A stretch of DNA of 64,000 bases, taken from assembly GCA_947650915.1 (NCBI GenBank), contig CANSWY010000002.1, positions 1 to 64,000 of the forward strand, given 5' to 3'. Below, one piece after another: positions 26,039 through 35,752 of this stretch. The notes beneath the pieces are model-generated. The model was not told the DNA's origin. It saw only the letters and a program-made list of their open reading frames with translations, and did not search any database. This DNA comes from an uncultured Eggerthellaceae bacterium. GTDB taxonomy: Bacteria; Actinomycetota; Coriobacteriia; Coriobacteriales; Eggerthellaceae. Numbering within the stretch: the stretch's first letter is position 1; each line of letters begins with the position of its first letter. A program made the translations under genes and the position numbers.

Positions 26039-26180
26039 GATGTGCAGAAGGGACGTTCCAAATTGCACATAGGAATAGAGCATGGGCACTGAAAGACTGA
26101 CCCTATGTGCAATTTGGGACGTCCCTTCTGCACATCAGGCGACCTCACGGGTGCAATTTGGGACGTCCCTTCTGCACATC
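26039..26180 (+). repeat. IR98 copy (26039-26136) plus one half-unit
   Basis: A full 98-bp inverted repeat with arms GATGTGCAGAAGGGACGTTCC... and complement, then a spacer AGGCGACCTCACGG and a half-unit ending CTTCTGCACATC. It sits between the convergent thioredoxin and B3/B4 genes, where it could serve as a bidirectional terminator. Confidence 0.9.
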
Positions 26181-26211
26181 AGGCGAGCGCTCTTATGTTT
26201 GGGTTCACGGA

Positions 26212-26937
26212 TCAGTCGCTGATGACCATCTCCGGGGAATCCTTGGTGATGATCTCTTTCGCGAAGACCGTGGCGCCCAGACGGCTGCTCACCAGATCAG
26301 CCAGGTCATCCACTGCCGCCTGCAGCGCATCCGCGCGTTCCGGATCGACGGATTCCACGATCAAGAACGCTTTCTGCGAATCGTCCGTGAGCGCCGTGCG
26401 CTGCCCGTCACGCCAATTCCAGCACCGGCAGATGGCGCCAGCATCATCCAGATAGCACAGCTCTCCAGGCAGCGTGGGCGCATCCTCTTCATCCCCCAGC
26501 GCGCGGAACGCGTCCCCACCCTCAGTGATGCACAGGCGGATGTCCCCTTCGAACGCGTCGATGTCTTCGCCGCCCACCGGCAGCGCGTGCTTCAGGGACA
26601 CCGCGTTGTACACATCCACCGAAGGCGTGATGGAGCCCACGGGGTTCCCCTTCAGCACGCGCTTGAGCAGGTTCTCGACGCTGCACCTGGCGCCCTTCTT
26701 CGTCTTGAATTTCGCATACGCATCACGCCAGACGCGCACCACCTGGTTCTCTGAGATGGTGTTGGATGTCAGATGCTGGTCAGCCGCCGCATTCGCGTCC
26801 GCCAATGCGCGCCGGATGGCCTTCGCGTCTTCCTCAGACACTTCGCTGGCAGGCTTCATGCCCTGGGCCACCACCACGCCGATCCGCGCATCCGGGAACA
26901 GCCCCCAGAACGAATCCTCCGCTACGAACTTCTTCAT
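26212..26937 (-). CDS. B3/B4 (PheT-like tRNA editing) domain protein
   Basis: A 241-residue protein resembling the B3/B4 domain of phenylalanyl-tRNA synthetase beta chain as a free-standing unit: an N-terminal strand (GLFPDARIGVVVAQG), then the fold core SVENLLKRVLKGNPVGSITPSVDVYNAVSL and the late FLIVESVDP segment. Such proteins may edit mischarged tRNA in trans or act on other substrates; activity has not been shown for most. AGGAGG precedes the ATG. It is flanked by repeat blocks on both sides. Confidence 0.8.
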   Translation of the reverse strand: MKKFVAEDSFWGLFPDARIGVVVAQGMKPASEVSEEDAKAIRRALADANAAADQHLTSNTISENQVVRVWRDAYAKFKTKKGARCSVENLLKRVLKGNPVGSITPSVDVYNAVSLKHALPVGGEDIDAFEGDIRLCITEGGDAFRALGDEEDAPTLPGELCYLDDAGAICRCWNWRDGQRTALTDDSQKAFLIVESVDPERADALQAAVDDLADLVSSRLGATVFAKEIITKDSPEMVISD

Positions 26938-27137
26938 CCATACCTCCTGAATGCACGAACGCCTCGCGGAGACCGTGTCTTCTCAGGCCTAATGACACGG
27001 GGCGAGGCGCTCTGGCGTGCTTACCCGGCGGCAAGCTATGTCTTGCGTGCATGATAGCGCAAATGCGAATGGGTTCGAAGCATCCGCGCGCAAAAGAGGC
27101 GTCCTAAATCGCCCAGGGCAAGAGGCGATGTGCGCCA

Positions 27138-27378
27138 GATGTGCAGAAGAGATGTGCAGAAGGGACGTTCCAAATTGCACATAGGAATAGAACGTGCGCA
27201 CAGAAAGAGCGATCCTATGTGCAATTTGGGACGTCCCTTCTGCACATCAGGCAACCTCACGGGTGCAATTTGGGACGTCCCTTCTGCACATCTATCAACC
27301 TCGCGGGTGTAATTTGGGACGTCCCTTCTGCACATCAGGCAACCTCACGGGTGCAATTTGGGACGTCCTTTTGCACAA
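27138..27378 (+). repeat. IR98 copy (27151-27248) followed by a 44-bp tandem array of half-units
   Basis: After a stray GATGTGCAGAAG fragment comes one full 98-bp element. Its right arm begins a regular series: GTGCAATTTGGGACGTCC units start at 27219, 27263, 27307 and 27351, exactly 44 bases apart, separated by near-identical spacers (AGGCAACCTCACGG, TATCAACCTCGCGG). The array runs to within 40 bases of the lhr start and occupies most of the 476-base gap. Confidence 0.92.
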
Positions 27379-27399
27379 GTAAGAAAACACGAACATTTG

Positions 27400-27408
27400 T
27401 GCTATCAT
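27400..27408 (+). promoter_or_regulatory. Extended -10 promoter giving a probable leaderless lhr mRNA
   Basis: TGC-TATCAT matches the extended -10 pattern TGnTAnnAT. Its end is six bases from the ATG at 27415, so transcription should start at or next to the A of the start codon. No Shine-Dalgarno sequence is present. Confidence 0.5.
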
Positions 27409-27414
27409 CCCGTC

Positions 27415-30400
27415 ATGGATACCGCTGCTGCGAACACCCACGCCTTCGCCTCATTCACGCCCGCCGTGCGCGAATGGTTCACCAGCGCCTTCCCTGCCCC
27501 CACGCCCATCCAGGAACAGGCCTGGTCCTCCATCGAAGAGGGTCAGAACACGCTGGTCATCGCGCCCACCGGCTCCGGCAAGACGTTGGCCGCGTTCCTG
27601 TCCGCCATCAACGCGCTGGCAACCGAAAAGGCGGATGCCAACACGCCTGCGCACAAAGGCGTGCGCATCCTTTACATATCTCCCTTGAAAGCCTTGGGCG
27701 CAGACGTGGAACGCAACCTGCAAGCGCCCTTGGCGGCCATCGCGCAGCGCCAGCAACGGACAGGCGCGAACAGCATCCCCCAGATCACCGTGGGCATCCG
27801 CACGGGGGACACGCCGCAGTCCGAACGCGCGCGGCTCGCGCGGACCCCGCCGGACATCCTCATCACCACGCCGGAATCGCTGTACCTCATGCTCACATCC
27901 CGCGTGCGGAGCACGCTGGCCACAGTGAGCACCGTCATCGTGGACGAGCTGCATTCGCTGGCAGGCACCAAGCGCGGTGCCCACTGTTCGCTTTCCCTGG
28001 AACGCCTTGACAGCCTGCTGCCGGAACCCGCACAGCGCATCGGCCTGTCCGCCACCATCAAGCCCGTTGGGACCGCTGCCGCTTTCTTGGGCGGCGTGCA
28101 TCCGGTGCACGTGGTTCAGGATGATTCACCACCGGCCTTCAGCCTGAAGGTGGACGTGCCCGTGGAAGACATGACGCACATCCAGCCGTACCAAGGCAGC
28201 CCACTGCCCTCTGGAGCGCCGGACACGCGCACCGGTTCGGCCACCATCTGGCCCTATATAGAAGCATCCGTGCTGGACCACGTGCTGGCCCATCGCTCCA
28301 CCATCGTCTTCGTCAATTCGCGCGGCATCTGCGAACGGCTCACCGCGCAACTGAACGCCGCCTATGACCGCCGCTGCGGGCGCACGCCCTCTGCCTCGCA
28401 AGGCACCGGCAGCGGTGGCGCCATCCGCTCCGAAGTGGGGTCCACCACGCTCCTGTCGGGCGGCTCCGCTGACCCCATCGCCAAGGCGCACCACGGCTCG
28501 GTCTCCAAGGATCTACGCCAAGAGATAGAACGCGACCTGAAGGCCGGCAAGCTCAAATGCGTGGTGGCCACTTCAAGCTTGGAACTGGGCATCGACATGG
28601 GAGAGGTTGACCTGGTCATCCAAGTGGCCGCGCCCTTGTCCGTATCCTCCGGCCTGCAGCGCATCGGCCGCGCCAACCACCACGTGCAAGGTGAATCAGC
28701 CGGCATCATCTATCCGCGCACCCGCCATGAAGTGCTGGATGCTGCGTTCACCGTTGAAGGAATGCTGGCAGGCGCCCTTGAGGAAACGGCGCTCATCGAA
28801 GACGCGCTGGACGTGCTGGCTCAGCACACTGCCGCAGAAGTGGCCATGCACCCCACAGGCCTCAAGCCTGAGAACTGGCTCGCCACCGTGCGCAAGTCGG
28901 CCTGCTACCAGCATCTTCCTGAAGCGGCGTTCCAGGCAGTGCTGGACATGTTGGCCGGCTCGTTCGCCGCGGAAGGATCCAACGATGTGCCGCCGCGGCT
29001 TGACTATGACCGCGCCGCTGGTCTTCTGCGACCGCTCCCCCGCACCCAGAAACTGGCCATAGGCTCTGCGGGCACCATCCCTGATAGAGGGCTGTATCCC
29101 GTCATGCTGAACACCGGCACGCAGCAGAACGGCCGCAAGCGCGTGGGAGAACTGGATGAGGAGATGGTGCATGAATCCCGTGTGGGAGATGTCATCATCC
29201 TGGGCACCAGCACCTGGCGCATCACCCAGATCACGAACGACCGCGTACTGGTGGCACCAGCGCCCGGGCGCACGGCACGCCTGCCGTTCTGGCACGGCGA
29301 AGGCATCGGCCGTTCGCTGGATGCAGGCATCCGGCGCGGCAAGCTGCAAGCGCGCTTGGCAGAGCACACGGAAACCAACGGCACCTTCACTGAGGCCGTG
29401 GATGCGGAACTGACCGTCAACGGCCTCAACGCGAACGGCATCAAGAACCTGGGCGCGCTCATGGCCGCCCAGCGCGCCAGCACGCATGCCATCCCCACCG
29501 ATGCGCTCATCGTGCTGGAAACCTGCCCGGACGATACAGGCGCGTGGTATCTGGTGGTGCATTCCCCGTTCGGCAAGCGCGTGAACGAACCGTGGGCGCT
29601 GGCCATCAGCTGCCGCATCCGCGAAACCTTCGGGTATGACCCGGAATGCGCTGCTCTGGATGAGGGCATCGTGATGCGCATCTCTTCCGAAGAAGAACAC
29701 GCCGTCACCCCGGATATGCTCACGTTCGCCCCGGATGACCTTGCTTCACTGGTCTCATCCGCCGTCACGGAAACCTCCCTCTTCGCCGCGCGCTTCCGCG
29801 AATGCTCCGCTCGCGCGCTCCTCATGCGCCCGTCAACCCCTGGCAAGCGCACGCCGCTCTGGCAGCAGCGCCTGCGCGGCGGGCAGTTGCTGGAAGCAGC
29901 GCGCACCATGCCTGATTTCCCCATCTACCTGGAAGCTGCGCGGGAGTGCTTGAATGACGTGTACGATCTGCACGGGGCTTGCTGGCTGATGGAACAGCTG
30001 GAAGCAGGGACAGTGCGCATGGCTTCTGTGCAGACCAGCCATCCTTCCCCCTTCGCGTCTCCCATGCTCTTCGGATATGTGGCAGAGCATCTGTATGAGG
30101 GAGACCTACCGCATGCTGAACGCAACCACGCGCTCCTTTCTGTGGACTCCGGCCTGCTGTCGGAGCTTCTGGGCATGTCGGACCAGCTTGCGCTCTTGGA
30201 CCCACGGGCCATCGCGCGCGTGCAGCTGGAAGCGCAGCGGCTCCTCCCTGATCGGAAGCTCAGCGGTGCAGAGGGCGCAGCAGAGCTGCTGCGCCAGATG
30301 GGTCCGCTCGCCGCACCTGAAGTAGACGAACGCTTGACCACGGGCGCGGATGCAGATGCGCTGTTGCACGAACTGGAAGCGCAGCACCGGGCGTGTCCCG

Positions 30401-32217
30401 CCACCATAGGCGGCCGCACGCTCTGGGCCACCCCTGAAGACGCCGTGATCTTGCACTCCGTGCTGGGTGCCAACATCCCAGATTGGACGGATGCTTGGGC
30501 GGATGCCGCTTTGGAACGCAGCCTTGAAGCAGCGGGCAGCACGGTGGCCGCCAAGATGCTGCGCACGAACGCATTGCTGGACACGTCCATCCTTGCAGCG
30601 CACCTGGGTTGCGGCGATGCGCTGGCTAGAACGCTGCTTGAGCATTTGACCTCCCTCGGCACCGCCGCCTCGCTCACGGTCAGCGCAGAAGCGCAAGCGC
30701 TTCTCGCTGAGGCGGATGCGCTCATCCAAGCCGCAGCACCTCATGCGCTTCACTTGCCCACCAGCGGCGCGGTGTGGGCAGCGAAGGATATGCTGCGACG
30801 CTTGCGATTGCGTTCGCGGGATGCCTACGAAGCGGATGTGCAGCCCGTGCATGGGGTCGCCCTCCAACAACTGGTACTGGCGCAACAGCATGTGGGCGGA
30901 AGCTCAGAAGATGCCGCCATGGATGACCTGGCTGAATGCATCGCGCTCTTCGAAGGCAGACGCTTCACAGCTTCCCTGTGGGAACACGTCATCTTCCCAG
31001 CGCGCGTGCCCGGCTTTCGCCCCGCCCTGTTGGATGAACTGCTTGAATCAGGAGAAATCATCTGGACAGCAACTTCAGAACAGGAAAGAACATCTGAAGC
31101 CGCGTTCTATCCATCTGATTCGCTCTTCGCTCCGCAACTCTTGGGCGCAGGCACCGAACCGCTGCCGAACGCCACCAGCGTGCCCACCGAAGGTGCCGCG
31201 TTCACGCATCCGCTGACAGCGGAAGTCTGCGCACTGCTGATGAAAGAAGGTCCGGTCACCTTCACCACGCTGGTGCGATTGCTGCAAGAGGCTTCAGCAG
31301 AGGAGGCCATCAGCACCCAAGCAGCCATCCGCGCACTGGAAGAAGCCGCAGCGAAAGGTCTGGCCACCTCCACCTCATTCGCGGCGCTCCGCCACCAGGG
31401 CGCCTCTTCTGCGCGCAAGCCGGCTCCTGCCGCCAACCAACGGCGCGTCACTTCGCGCCGGTCAGGGCGCACCCGGGCAACCGCTGCCGCACGGGCAGCA
31501 GCGCGCACAGCCGTGGCAACGGGCCAACGTGAACTGGAATCACTGGCTGGCCTCTGGTCCCTCATCGCCCCAACAGAAGCCAGCCCCACCGAACAAGCCA
31601 TCGCGCAAGTGGAATCATTGCTGGATCTGTACGGCATCATCTGCCCGAAGACCATCGATGCTGCAGGATGCAAGGGCGGCATGCAGGCCATCTATGCCGT
31701 CCTGCGTGGCATGGAAGACGCCGGTGAGGTGATCCGCGGCGAATTCGTGGAAGGTCTGGGGGCCTCTCAATTCGCTCGGCGCCACACCGTAGAGGCCCTG
31801 CGCGAACCTTCTGCTGGCAACAACGGCAGCATGATGGCCCTGAGCGCAATGGACCCGGCCATGCTGTACGGTTCCGTCTTCCCGTGGCCGGAACCAGAAG
31901 CCCAGCACGTCCCCGCCAATCGCACTGGCTGCATCGTCGTGCTGGATGAAGGCGCCCCGGTGCTGCTCGCCACGAAACGCCTGCAACACCTCATCACGTT
32001 CACCCAGTGCGAAAATGCGCTGGTCGCCGCCATCAAAGCACTGGCCGGCTTCGTGGAAGAGGCGCTCAAAGCGAAACGGATGGATGCGAAAGAGAAGCTG
32101 ATCGTCCAGAAGCTGAACGGACAGGACATCTACGGCACCTACCTGCAGGACATCCTCGCCGCAGAAGGCTTCATCCGGGACACGCACGGCATGCGCCTCT
32201 ATCGCTCACCATTCTGA
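27415..32217 (+). CDS. lhr: Lhr-family ATP-dependent DNA helicase
   Basis: A 1600-residue superfamily 2 helicase of the long Lhr type, implicated in DNA repair and found in many actinobacteria. The N-terminal RecA domains carry the Q-motif region, Walker A (APTGSGKT, about 48-55), DELH in place of DEAH, SATI (motif III) and motif VI QRIGRANHH. A winged-helix and Lhr-core region follow, then a long C-terminal half with several Ala-rich helical domains and a basic segment (RRSGRTRATAAARAAARTA). The ATG at 27415 is chosen over an upstream frame in the repeat array. The mRNA is probably leaderless. Confidence 0.94.
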   Translation: MDTAAANTHAFASFTPAVREWFTSAFPAPTPIQEQAWSSIEEGQNTLVIAPTGSGKTLAAFLSAINALATEKADANTPAHKGVRILYISPLKALGADVERNLQAPLAAIAQRQQRTGANSIPQITVGIRTGDTPQSERARLARTPPDILITTPESLYLMLTSRVRSTLATVSTVIVDELHSLAGTKRGAHCSLSLERLDSLLPEPAQRIGLSATIKPVGTAAAFLGGVHPVHVVQDDSPPAFSLKVDVPVEDMTHIQPYQGSPLPSGAPDTRTGSATIWPYIEASVLDHVLAHRSTIVFVNSRGICERLTAQLNAAYDRRCGRTPSASQGTGSGGAIRSEVGSTTLLSGGSADPIAKAHHGSVSKDLRQEIERDLKAGKLKCVVATSSLELGIDMGEVDLVIQVAAPLSVSSGLQRIGRANHHVQGESAGIIYPRTRHEVLDAAFTVEGMLAGALEETALIEDALDVLAQHTAAEVAMHPTGLKPENWLATVRKSACYQHLPEAAFQAVLDMLAGSFAAEGSNDVPPRLDYDRAAGLLRPLPRTQKLAIGSAGTIPDRGLYPVMLNTGTQQNGRKRVGELDEEMVHESRVGDVIILGTSTWRITQITNDRVLVAPAPGRTARLPFWHGEGIGRSLDAGIRRGKLQARLAEHTETNGTFTEAVDAELTVNGLNANGIKNLGALMAAQRASTHAIPTDALIVLETCPDDTGAWYLVVHSPFGKRVNEPWALAISCRIRETFGYDPECAALDEGIVMRISSEEEHAVTPDMLTFAPDDLASLVSSAVTETSLFAARFRECSARALLMRPSTPGKRTPLWQQRLRGGQLLEAARTMPDFPIYLEAARECLNDVYDLHGACWLMEQLEAGTVRMASVQTSHPSPFASPMLFGYVAEHLYEGDLPHAERNHALLSVDSGLLSELLGMSDQLALLDPRAIARVQLEAQRLLPDRKLSGAEGAAELLRQMGPLAAPEVDERLTTGADADALLHELEAQHRACPATIGGRTLWATPEDAVILHSVLGANIPDWTDAWADAALERSLEAAGSTVAAKMLRTNALLDTSILAAHLGCGDALARTLLEHLTSLGTAASLTVSAEAQALLAEADALIQAAAPHALHLPTSGAVWAAKDMLRRLRLRSRDAYEADVQPVHGVALQQLVLAQQHVGGSSEDAAMDDLAECIALFEGRRFTASLWEHVIFPARVPGFRPALLDELLESGEIIWTATSEQERTSEAAFYPSDSLFAPQLLGAGTEPLPNATSVPTEGAAFTHPLTAEVCALLMKEGPVTFTTLVRLLQEASAEEAISTQAAIRALEEAAAKGLATSTSFAALRHQGASSARKPAPAANQRRVTSRRSGRTRATAAARAAARTAVATGQRELESLAGLWSLIAPTEASPTEQAIAQVESLLDLYGIICPKTIDAAGCKGGMQAIYAVLRGMEDAGEVIRGEFVEGLGASQFARRHTVEALREPSAGNNGSMMALSAMDPAMLYGSVFPWPEPEAQHVPANRTGCIVVLDEGAPVLLATKRLQHLITFTQCENALVAAIKALAGFVEEALKAKRMDAKEKLIVQKLNGQDIYGTYLQDILAAEGFIRDTHGMRLYRSPF

Positions 32218-32347
32218 GGGCGAACAGCCAGAACGTTTTGAGGATGACGCTTGCGTTTCACTCGCATCATGCGAAATGCTTGCACAACGAAAAGGACTAC
32301 CATCAGCAGAAACGATCAATGCGCGCCTTGCGAGAGAGGAACCAGAC

Positions 32348-32908
32348 ATGAAAAGAGCCCTTGCCGCTATCGTGGCCTGCACGCTCTGCGCTGCAGCCTT
32401 CGTGACCCTTCCCAGTTGCGGGCCGGACAATGAAGAGCTCATTCGCGAAGCCGTCACGCAAAAGTACGATGCCTACAAGAATGCGGATGACGCCGTGCTT
32501 TCTCAGCTGGTGTCCTCATTGGAAAACAACGGCTTGACAGAGCTGGGCATCGATGAAACGGAATTCGCCACTGCAGTGGTGGACGGATTCGACTACGCCA
32601 TAGACAGCATTTCCGTCAATGGAGATTCCGCCGTGGTCACCGTCACATTCGCAGGCAAGAGCTACATGGATCTGCTCTCCAGCATCTCCGACACCACGGA
32701 AGCCTTGGCGAACGATCCGGCGTTCGCAGAGCTCTCCCAAGAAGATCGTCGTGCCGCTGCCGGCAAGATGGTGATGGATACGTTCACTGAACTGGAAGTG
32801 AGGAACGAAACGGTGAACCTTGACTATCAGCTCACTGACAACGCTTGGCAAGAAGCTGATGAACAGGCTGGCCTCGCCCAGATAGACAACATCCTCTTCG
32901 CCAAATAG
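32348..32908 (+). CDS. Lipoprotein of unknown function
   Basis: A 186-residue secreted lipoprotein (lipobox LPSC, Cys24) preceded by GAGAGGA. The mature part is acidic and mostly helical with a central beta segment (SISVNGDSAVVTVTFAG); it opens with a motif-like stretch EAVTQKYDAYKNADD. The layout resembles small DUF-type lipoproteins of Gram-positive anaerobes, but no family is claimed. The stop is 12 bases before a repeat block that separates it from rubrerythrin. Confidence 0.75.
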   Translation: MKRALAAIVACTLCAAAFVTLPSCGPDNEELIREAVTQKYDAYKNADDAVLSQLVSSLENNGLTELGIDETEFATAVVDGFDYAIDSISVNGDSAVVTVTFAGKSYMDLLSSISDTTEALANDPAFAELSQEDRRAAAGKMVMDTFTELEVRNETVNLDYQLTDNAWQEADEQAGLAQIDNILFAK

Positions 32909-32920
32909 CTCACCCCACCG

Positions 32921-33062
32921 GGTGTGCAAAAGGGACGTTCCGAATTGCACATAGAAAAAGAGAATGAGCGCTGAAAGAATATTCCTATGTGCAATTTGGG
33001 ACGTCCCTTTTGCACACCGATCAACCTTGCGGGTGCGATTCGGGACATCCCTTTTGCACATC
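32921..33062 (+). repeat. IR98 copy (32921-33018) plus a diverged half-unit
   Basis: The full element has outer ends GGTGTGC/GCACACC, a compensated pair change from GATGTGC/GCACATC. A half-unit with several substitutions (GGTGCGATTCGGGACATCCC) follows after GATCAACCTTGCG. It lies between convergent genes. Confidence 0.88.
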
Positions 33063-33082
33063 GTGAATGGCCAGCATCAAAC

Positions 33083-33107
33083 GAAAGGCCCGGGTCATCC
33101 CCGGGCC
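33083..33107 (-). terminator. Terminator of the rubrerythrin gene
   Basis: On the minus strand GGCCCGGG and CCCGGGCC flank a five-base loop and are followed by TTTCGTTT. Confidence 0.75.
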
Positions 33108-33126
33108 TGTTTCTCTGCACGCTGGA

Positions 33127-33666
33127 TCAGTAATTCGTGGCACGGATCTGGAAGTGGCTCCGCGGATGGGCGCACACAGGGCACACCTCCGGCGGCTCCG
33201 TCCCGATCTCCAGATGGCCGCACACCGTGCAATACCACACCTGCACATCAGAGCGGTGGAACACCTCATCGTCATTGATGCGGCTAATCAGCGTCTGGAA
33301 GCGCTCATAATGGCTCTTCTCGATGGCGGCCAACCCGTCGAACAGGTCCGCCACGTCATCGAACCCCTCTTCGCGCGCAACGGCTGCATAGGCCGGATAA
33401 TTTCCGTCCCACTCCTCGCGTTCGGATTCGCTGGCAAGCGCCAGGCACTCCAGCGTGGGCGGCACGCCGCCGTCATGCAAGCGCTTGAACAGCAGCTTGC
33501 CATGATGCAGTTCGTTGTCCGCCGTTTCCGCGAAGATGTTGGAGATCTGCACGTACCCATCCTTCTTCGCCTGCTGCGAATAGTAGGTGTACTCCACGTA
33601 CGCCAGCGCCTCCTGATTGAGCGCTGCCTCCATGTTCTTCCACGACTGGGAATCCTTGATGTCCAT
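33127..33666 (-). CDS. Rubrerythrin
   Basis: A 179-residue peroxide-detoxifying protein typical of anaerobes. The N-terminal four-helix ferritin-like domain supplies diiron ligands (EALAYVEYTYY, FAETADNELHHGKLL, AIEKSHYERF), and the C-terminal rubredoxin domain has two CxxC knuckles (CTVCGH and CPVCAHP). It reduces hydrogen peroxide using electrons from NAD(P)H via partner proteins. GAAGGAGGAG precedes the ATG. It is a single-gene unit with its own terminator. Confidence 0.95.
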   Translation of the reverse strand: MDIKDSQSWKNMEAALNQEALAYVEYTYYSQQAKKDGYVQISNIFAETADNELHHGKLLFKRLHDGGVPPTLECLALASESEREEWDGNYPAYAAVAREEGFDDVADLFDGLAAIEKSHYERFQTLISRINDDEVFHRSDVQVWYCTVCGHLEIGTEPPEVCPVCAHPRSHFQIRATNY

Positions 33667-33847
33667 GACTCCTCCTTCACCCGCATCCTTGCACTGCGCA
33701 TATGATTGACCAGTACGCTCATCATTTCCCCACCACGCCCCATCAGTGGAGAGAACGTTACTTTGACGTTCGGGCCACCTGCAGGAACGGGCCTGCGCGC
33801 GAAGCTAGAATCAACATGACAACGGCCGGGCTTGCGGAAGGAAGTCC

Positions 33848-34867
33848 ATGGCACGCGTGAACGAACCCAAAGGAGCGAAGGCCGCCAAGGCCATCGCTGG
33901 CATCTGTCTCGCCCTGCTGGTGCTCTTGTTGGTGGCTTTCGCGGGCGTGAACCTCTTCGTGCGCACCACCTACGCCGGCTTCTACCAAGACGCCACGCGC
34001 GAATTCGCCATCCCCGGCACGGACGACGGCTTCATCGTGCAAGACCTCGATGAGCTGGAGGACGGAACGTGGCTCTTCAGCGGCTATGCCACCAGCGGCC
34101 CTTCGCCTGTCTACGTGCGCCACACTGACGGCACCACGGCCAAGCTGGCCATCACGCGCGCGGATGGCTCAACCTACGACGGCCACGGCTCAGGCATCAC
34201 CTCAGACGACGAACACGTCTTCCTGACGGATGACGAAGGCTTCCTCGTGTTCAGCCTGACGGATTTCAAACAGGCTGAGGAGGACGCCACCATCCAGGCG
34301 CAGGGACGGCGCACCCTGGAATTCGCACCAGCGTTCATGAACATAGAGAATCAGACGCTGTTCTTGGGCACGTTCTACCACCCTGGTCCCTACGAAGCGC
34401 CGGATCACCACAAGATGGACACGCCCAGCGGAGACTGGAACGCGGCCATCATGTACGCTTACCCGGCTGATGCGAACGGCACCTTCGGCTACGCGGACCA
34501 GACCTCCTGCGCCTATTCGCTGCCCGCGCGCATCCAAGGCATGTGCATCACAGAAGCTGGCCAGCTGGTCCTGTCACAGTCCTACGGGCTGGCTTCGTCC
34601 CACCTGCTGGTGTATGACCTGGGGCTGGTGGCCGCCAACGAAGCGGTCACCGCTGAAACCGCTGCCACCTTCACTGCGGACGGCACGGACGTGCCGCTCC
34701 TCTTCCTGGATTCGGCTTCCCTGGCAGAGGACATCACCGCGCCGCCCATGAGCGAGGGCATCGAATGGCACGACGGCAAAGTGTGGATCTCCTGCGAAAG
34801 CGCTTCGGACAAATACCTCTTCGGCAAGCTCTACGGTGCCAATGCGGTGTATGCGCTCAGCATCTGA
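33848..34867 (+). CDS. Membrane-anchored protein, possible beta-propeller
   Basis: The 339-residue product has one N-terminal transmembrane helix (AGICLALLVLLLVAFAGVNLF), then a long extracytoplasmic domain with repeated beta-rich stretches (DGTWLFSGYA, DDEHVFLTDDEGFLVFSL, ENQTLFLGTFYH, EAGQLVLSQSYG, HDGKVWISCESAS), which looks like a propeller of weak repeats. The family is not recognised. GAAGGAAG lies before the ATG. Its neighbours are unrelated. Confidence 0.7.
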   Translation: MARVNEPKGAKAAKAIAGICLALLVLLLVAFAGVNLFVRTTYAGFYQDATREFAIPGTDDGFIVQDLDELEDGTWLFSGYATSGPSPVYVRHTDGTTAKLAITRADGSTYDGHGSGITSDDEHVFLTDDEGFLVFSLTDFKQAEEDATIQAQGRRTLEFAPAFMNIENQTLFLGTFYHPGPYEAPDHHKMDTPSGDWNAAIMYAYPADANGTFGYADQTSCAYSLPARIQGMCITEAGQLVLSQSYGLASSHLLVYDLGLVAANEAVTAETAATFTADGTDVPLLFLDSASLAEDITAPPMSEGIEWHDGKVWISCESASDKYLFGKLYGANAVYALSI

Positions 34868-34963
34868 TCATGACTCTGTCCTAAAGGAGGTACAGCTAGA
34901 ACAACCCCGCGCACTATCCTGCAATCATTGAAACGCACACAGAAACGCAGCAGGAGGCATCCC

Positions 34964-35170
34964 ATGAAGATCTGGGGCATGAGCACTGAAGAGTTCGCGG
35001 CATTGTTGGACGAATCATTCACGGCCATCAAGAAGGCCAGCCGCACCGCCGATGCGCAGCATTACGCGCGCACGCGCATCCTGGCCTCGAACCTGGAGAA
35101 CGCCCTGGAAAAGATCAGGGACGCTGCACGAACCTGCAGCACCCCTGCCGAAGATGCGGTCTGCGCGTGA
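34964..35170 (+). CDS. Small hypothetical helical protein
   Basis: A 68-residue, mostly helical protein (MSTEEFAALLDESFTAIKKA; ILASNLENALEKIRDAART) with no recognised domain. The ATG at 34964 has GCAGGAGG upstream, so it is probably expressed. Its stop is one base from the end of the convergent DUF4430 gene. Confidence 0.6.
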   Translation: MKIWGMSTEEFAALLDESFTAIKKASRTADAQHYARTRILASNLENALEKIRDAARTCSTPAEDAVCA

Positions 35171-35171
35171 G

Positions 35172-35618
35172 CTACTCGGACATGTCGATGTAGGACCACT
35201 CCACCACATCGCCGTCATTCAGATACGTCTGATCTGCGGAGACCTGCGGCTGTTCGCCGTTCACGGTGTACGTCCAACCCTTCATGCCCTCGTTCGCCAG
35301 ACTGTCCACGGCATTCACGAACATGCCGTATTCGCTCTGTTGGGCATCCAGTTCAAGGCCGGTCGCCTGCAGCACATCGAGCGCCGTAGCGCCTTCACCG
35401 ATGGTCACCGTCTCGTCATAGACCACCTGATCATCAGCGCCAGGGCTGGTCACCTTGACCGGAATCCCCATCTGCGGGATGGTCGATTCCGTGGAAAAGC
35501 CCGCGCTGGAATCTGCAGAGGACGCCTGCTGATTCCCCGACGCGCACCCGAACAGGCCAACCGCTGCCACCAACAGAGCAGCAGACGCGAATGCCGCAAT
35601 GCTCTTCGTCAACTTCAT
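35172..35618 (-). CDS. DUF4430-domain lipoprotein (transcobalamin C-terminal-like)
   Basis: A 148-residue secreted lipoprotein (LFGC, Cys25) with a DUF4430 core: GATALDVLQATGLELDAQ, MFVNAVDSLANEGMKGWTYTVNG and LNDGDVVEWSYI. The fold is shared with the C-terminal half of transcobalamin and often occurs on surface proteins that bind cobamides or other ligands. The ATG at 35618 is favoured over the GTG three codons upstream because AAAGG is too close to the GTG. Confidence 0.8.
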   Translation of the reverse strand: MKLTKSIAAFASAALLVAAVGLFGCASGNQQASSADSSAGFSTESTIPQMGIPVKVTSPGADDQVVYDETVTIGEGATALDVLQATGLELDAQQSEYGMFVNAVDSLANEGMKGWTYTVNGEQPQVSADQTYLNDGDVVEWSYIDMSE

Positions 35619-35752
35619 GACCGACACACCTTTCTCTTGGGAACGTGGTGGATTGTATCGGTTGTACGACCCTCAGCGGCACAGAAGCGCTATTCCCAAT
35701 CCGAATCGTTGCATGAAAGCGCTTCATGACCGTTCCACCCCCCGCCCAGCAC

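Noticed and set aside
26963-27335. Short frames encoding MCNLERPFCTS- or VQKGRPKLHI-like peptides at many repeat sites
   Set aside because: They are translations of IR98 arms in non-genic DNA. Only the lysS copy is part of a real protein.
27219-27378. Regular 44-bp direct repeats that resemble a CRISPR array
   Set aside because: The spacers are nearly identical and only 14 bases long, the repeat is an IR98 half-unit found elsewhere, and there are no cas genes.
34877-34895. A strong AAAGGAGGT ribosome-site-like sequence after the gene ending at 34867
   Set aside because: No open frame of useful length follows at the right distance; the next gene has its own site at about 34950.
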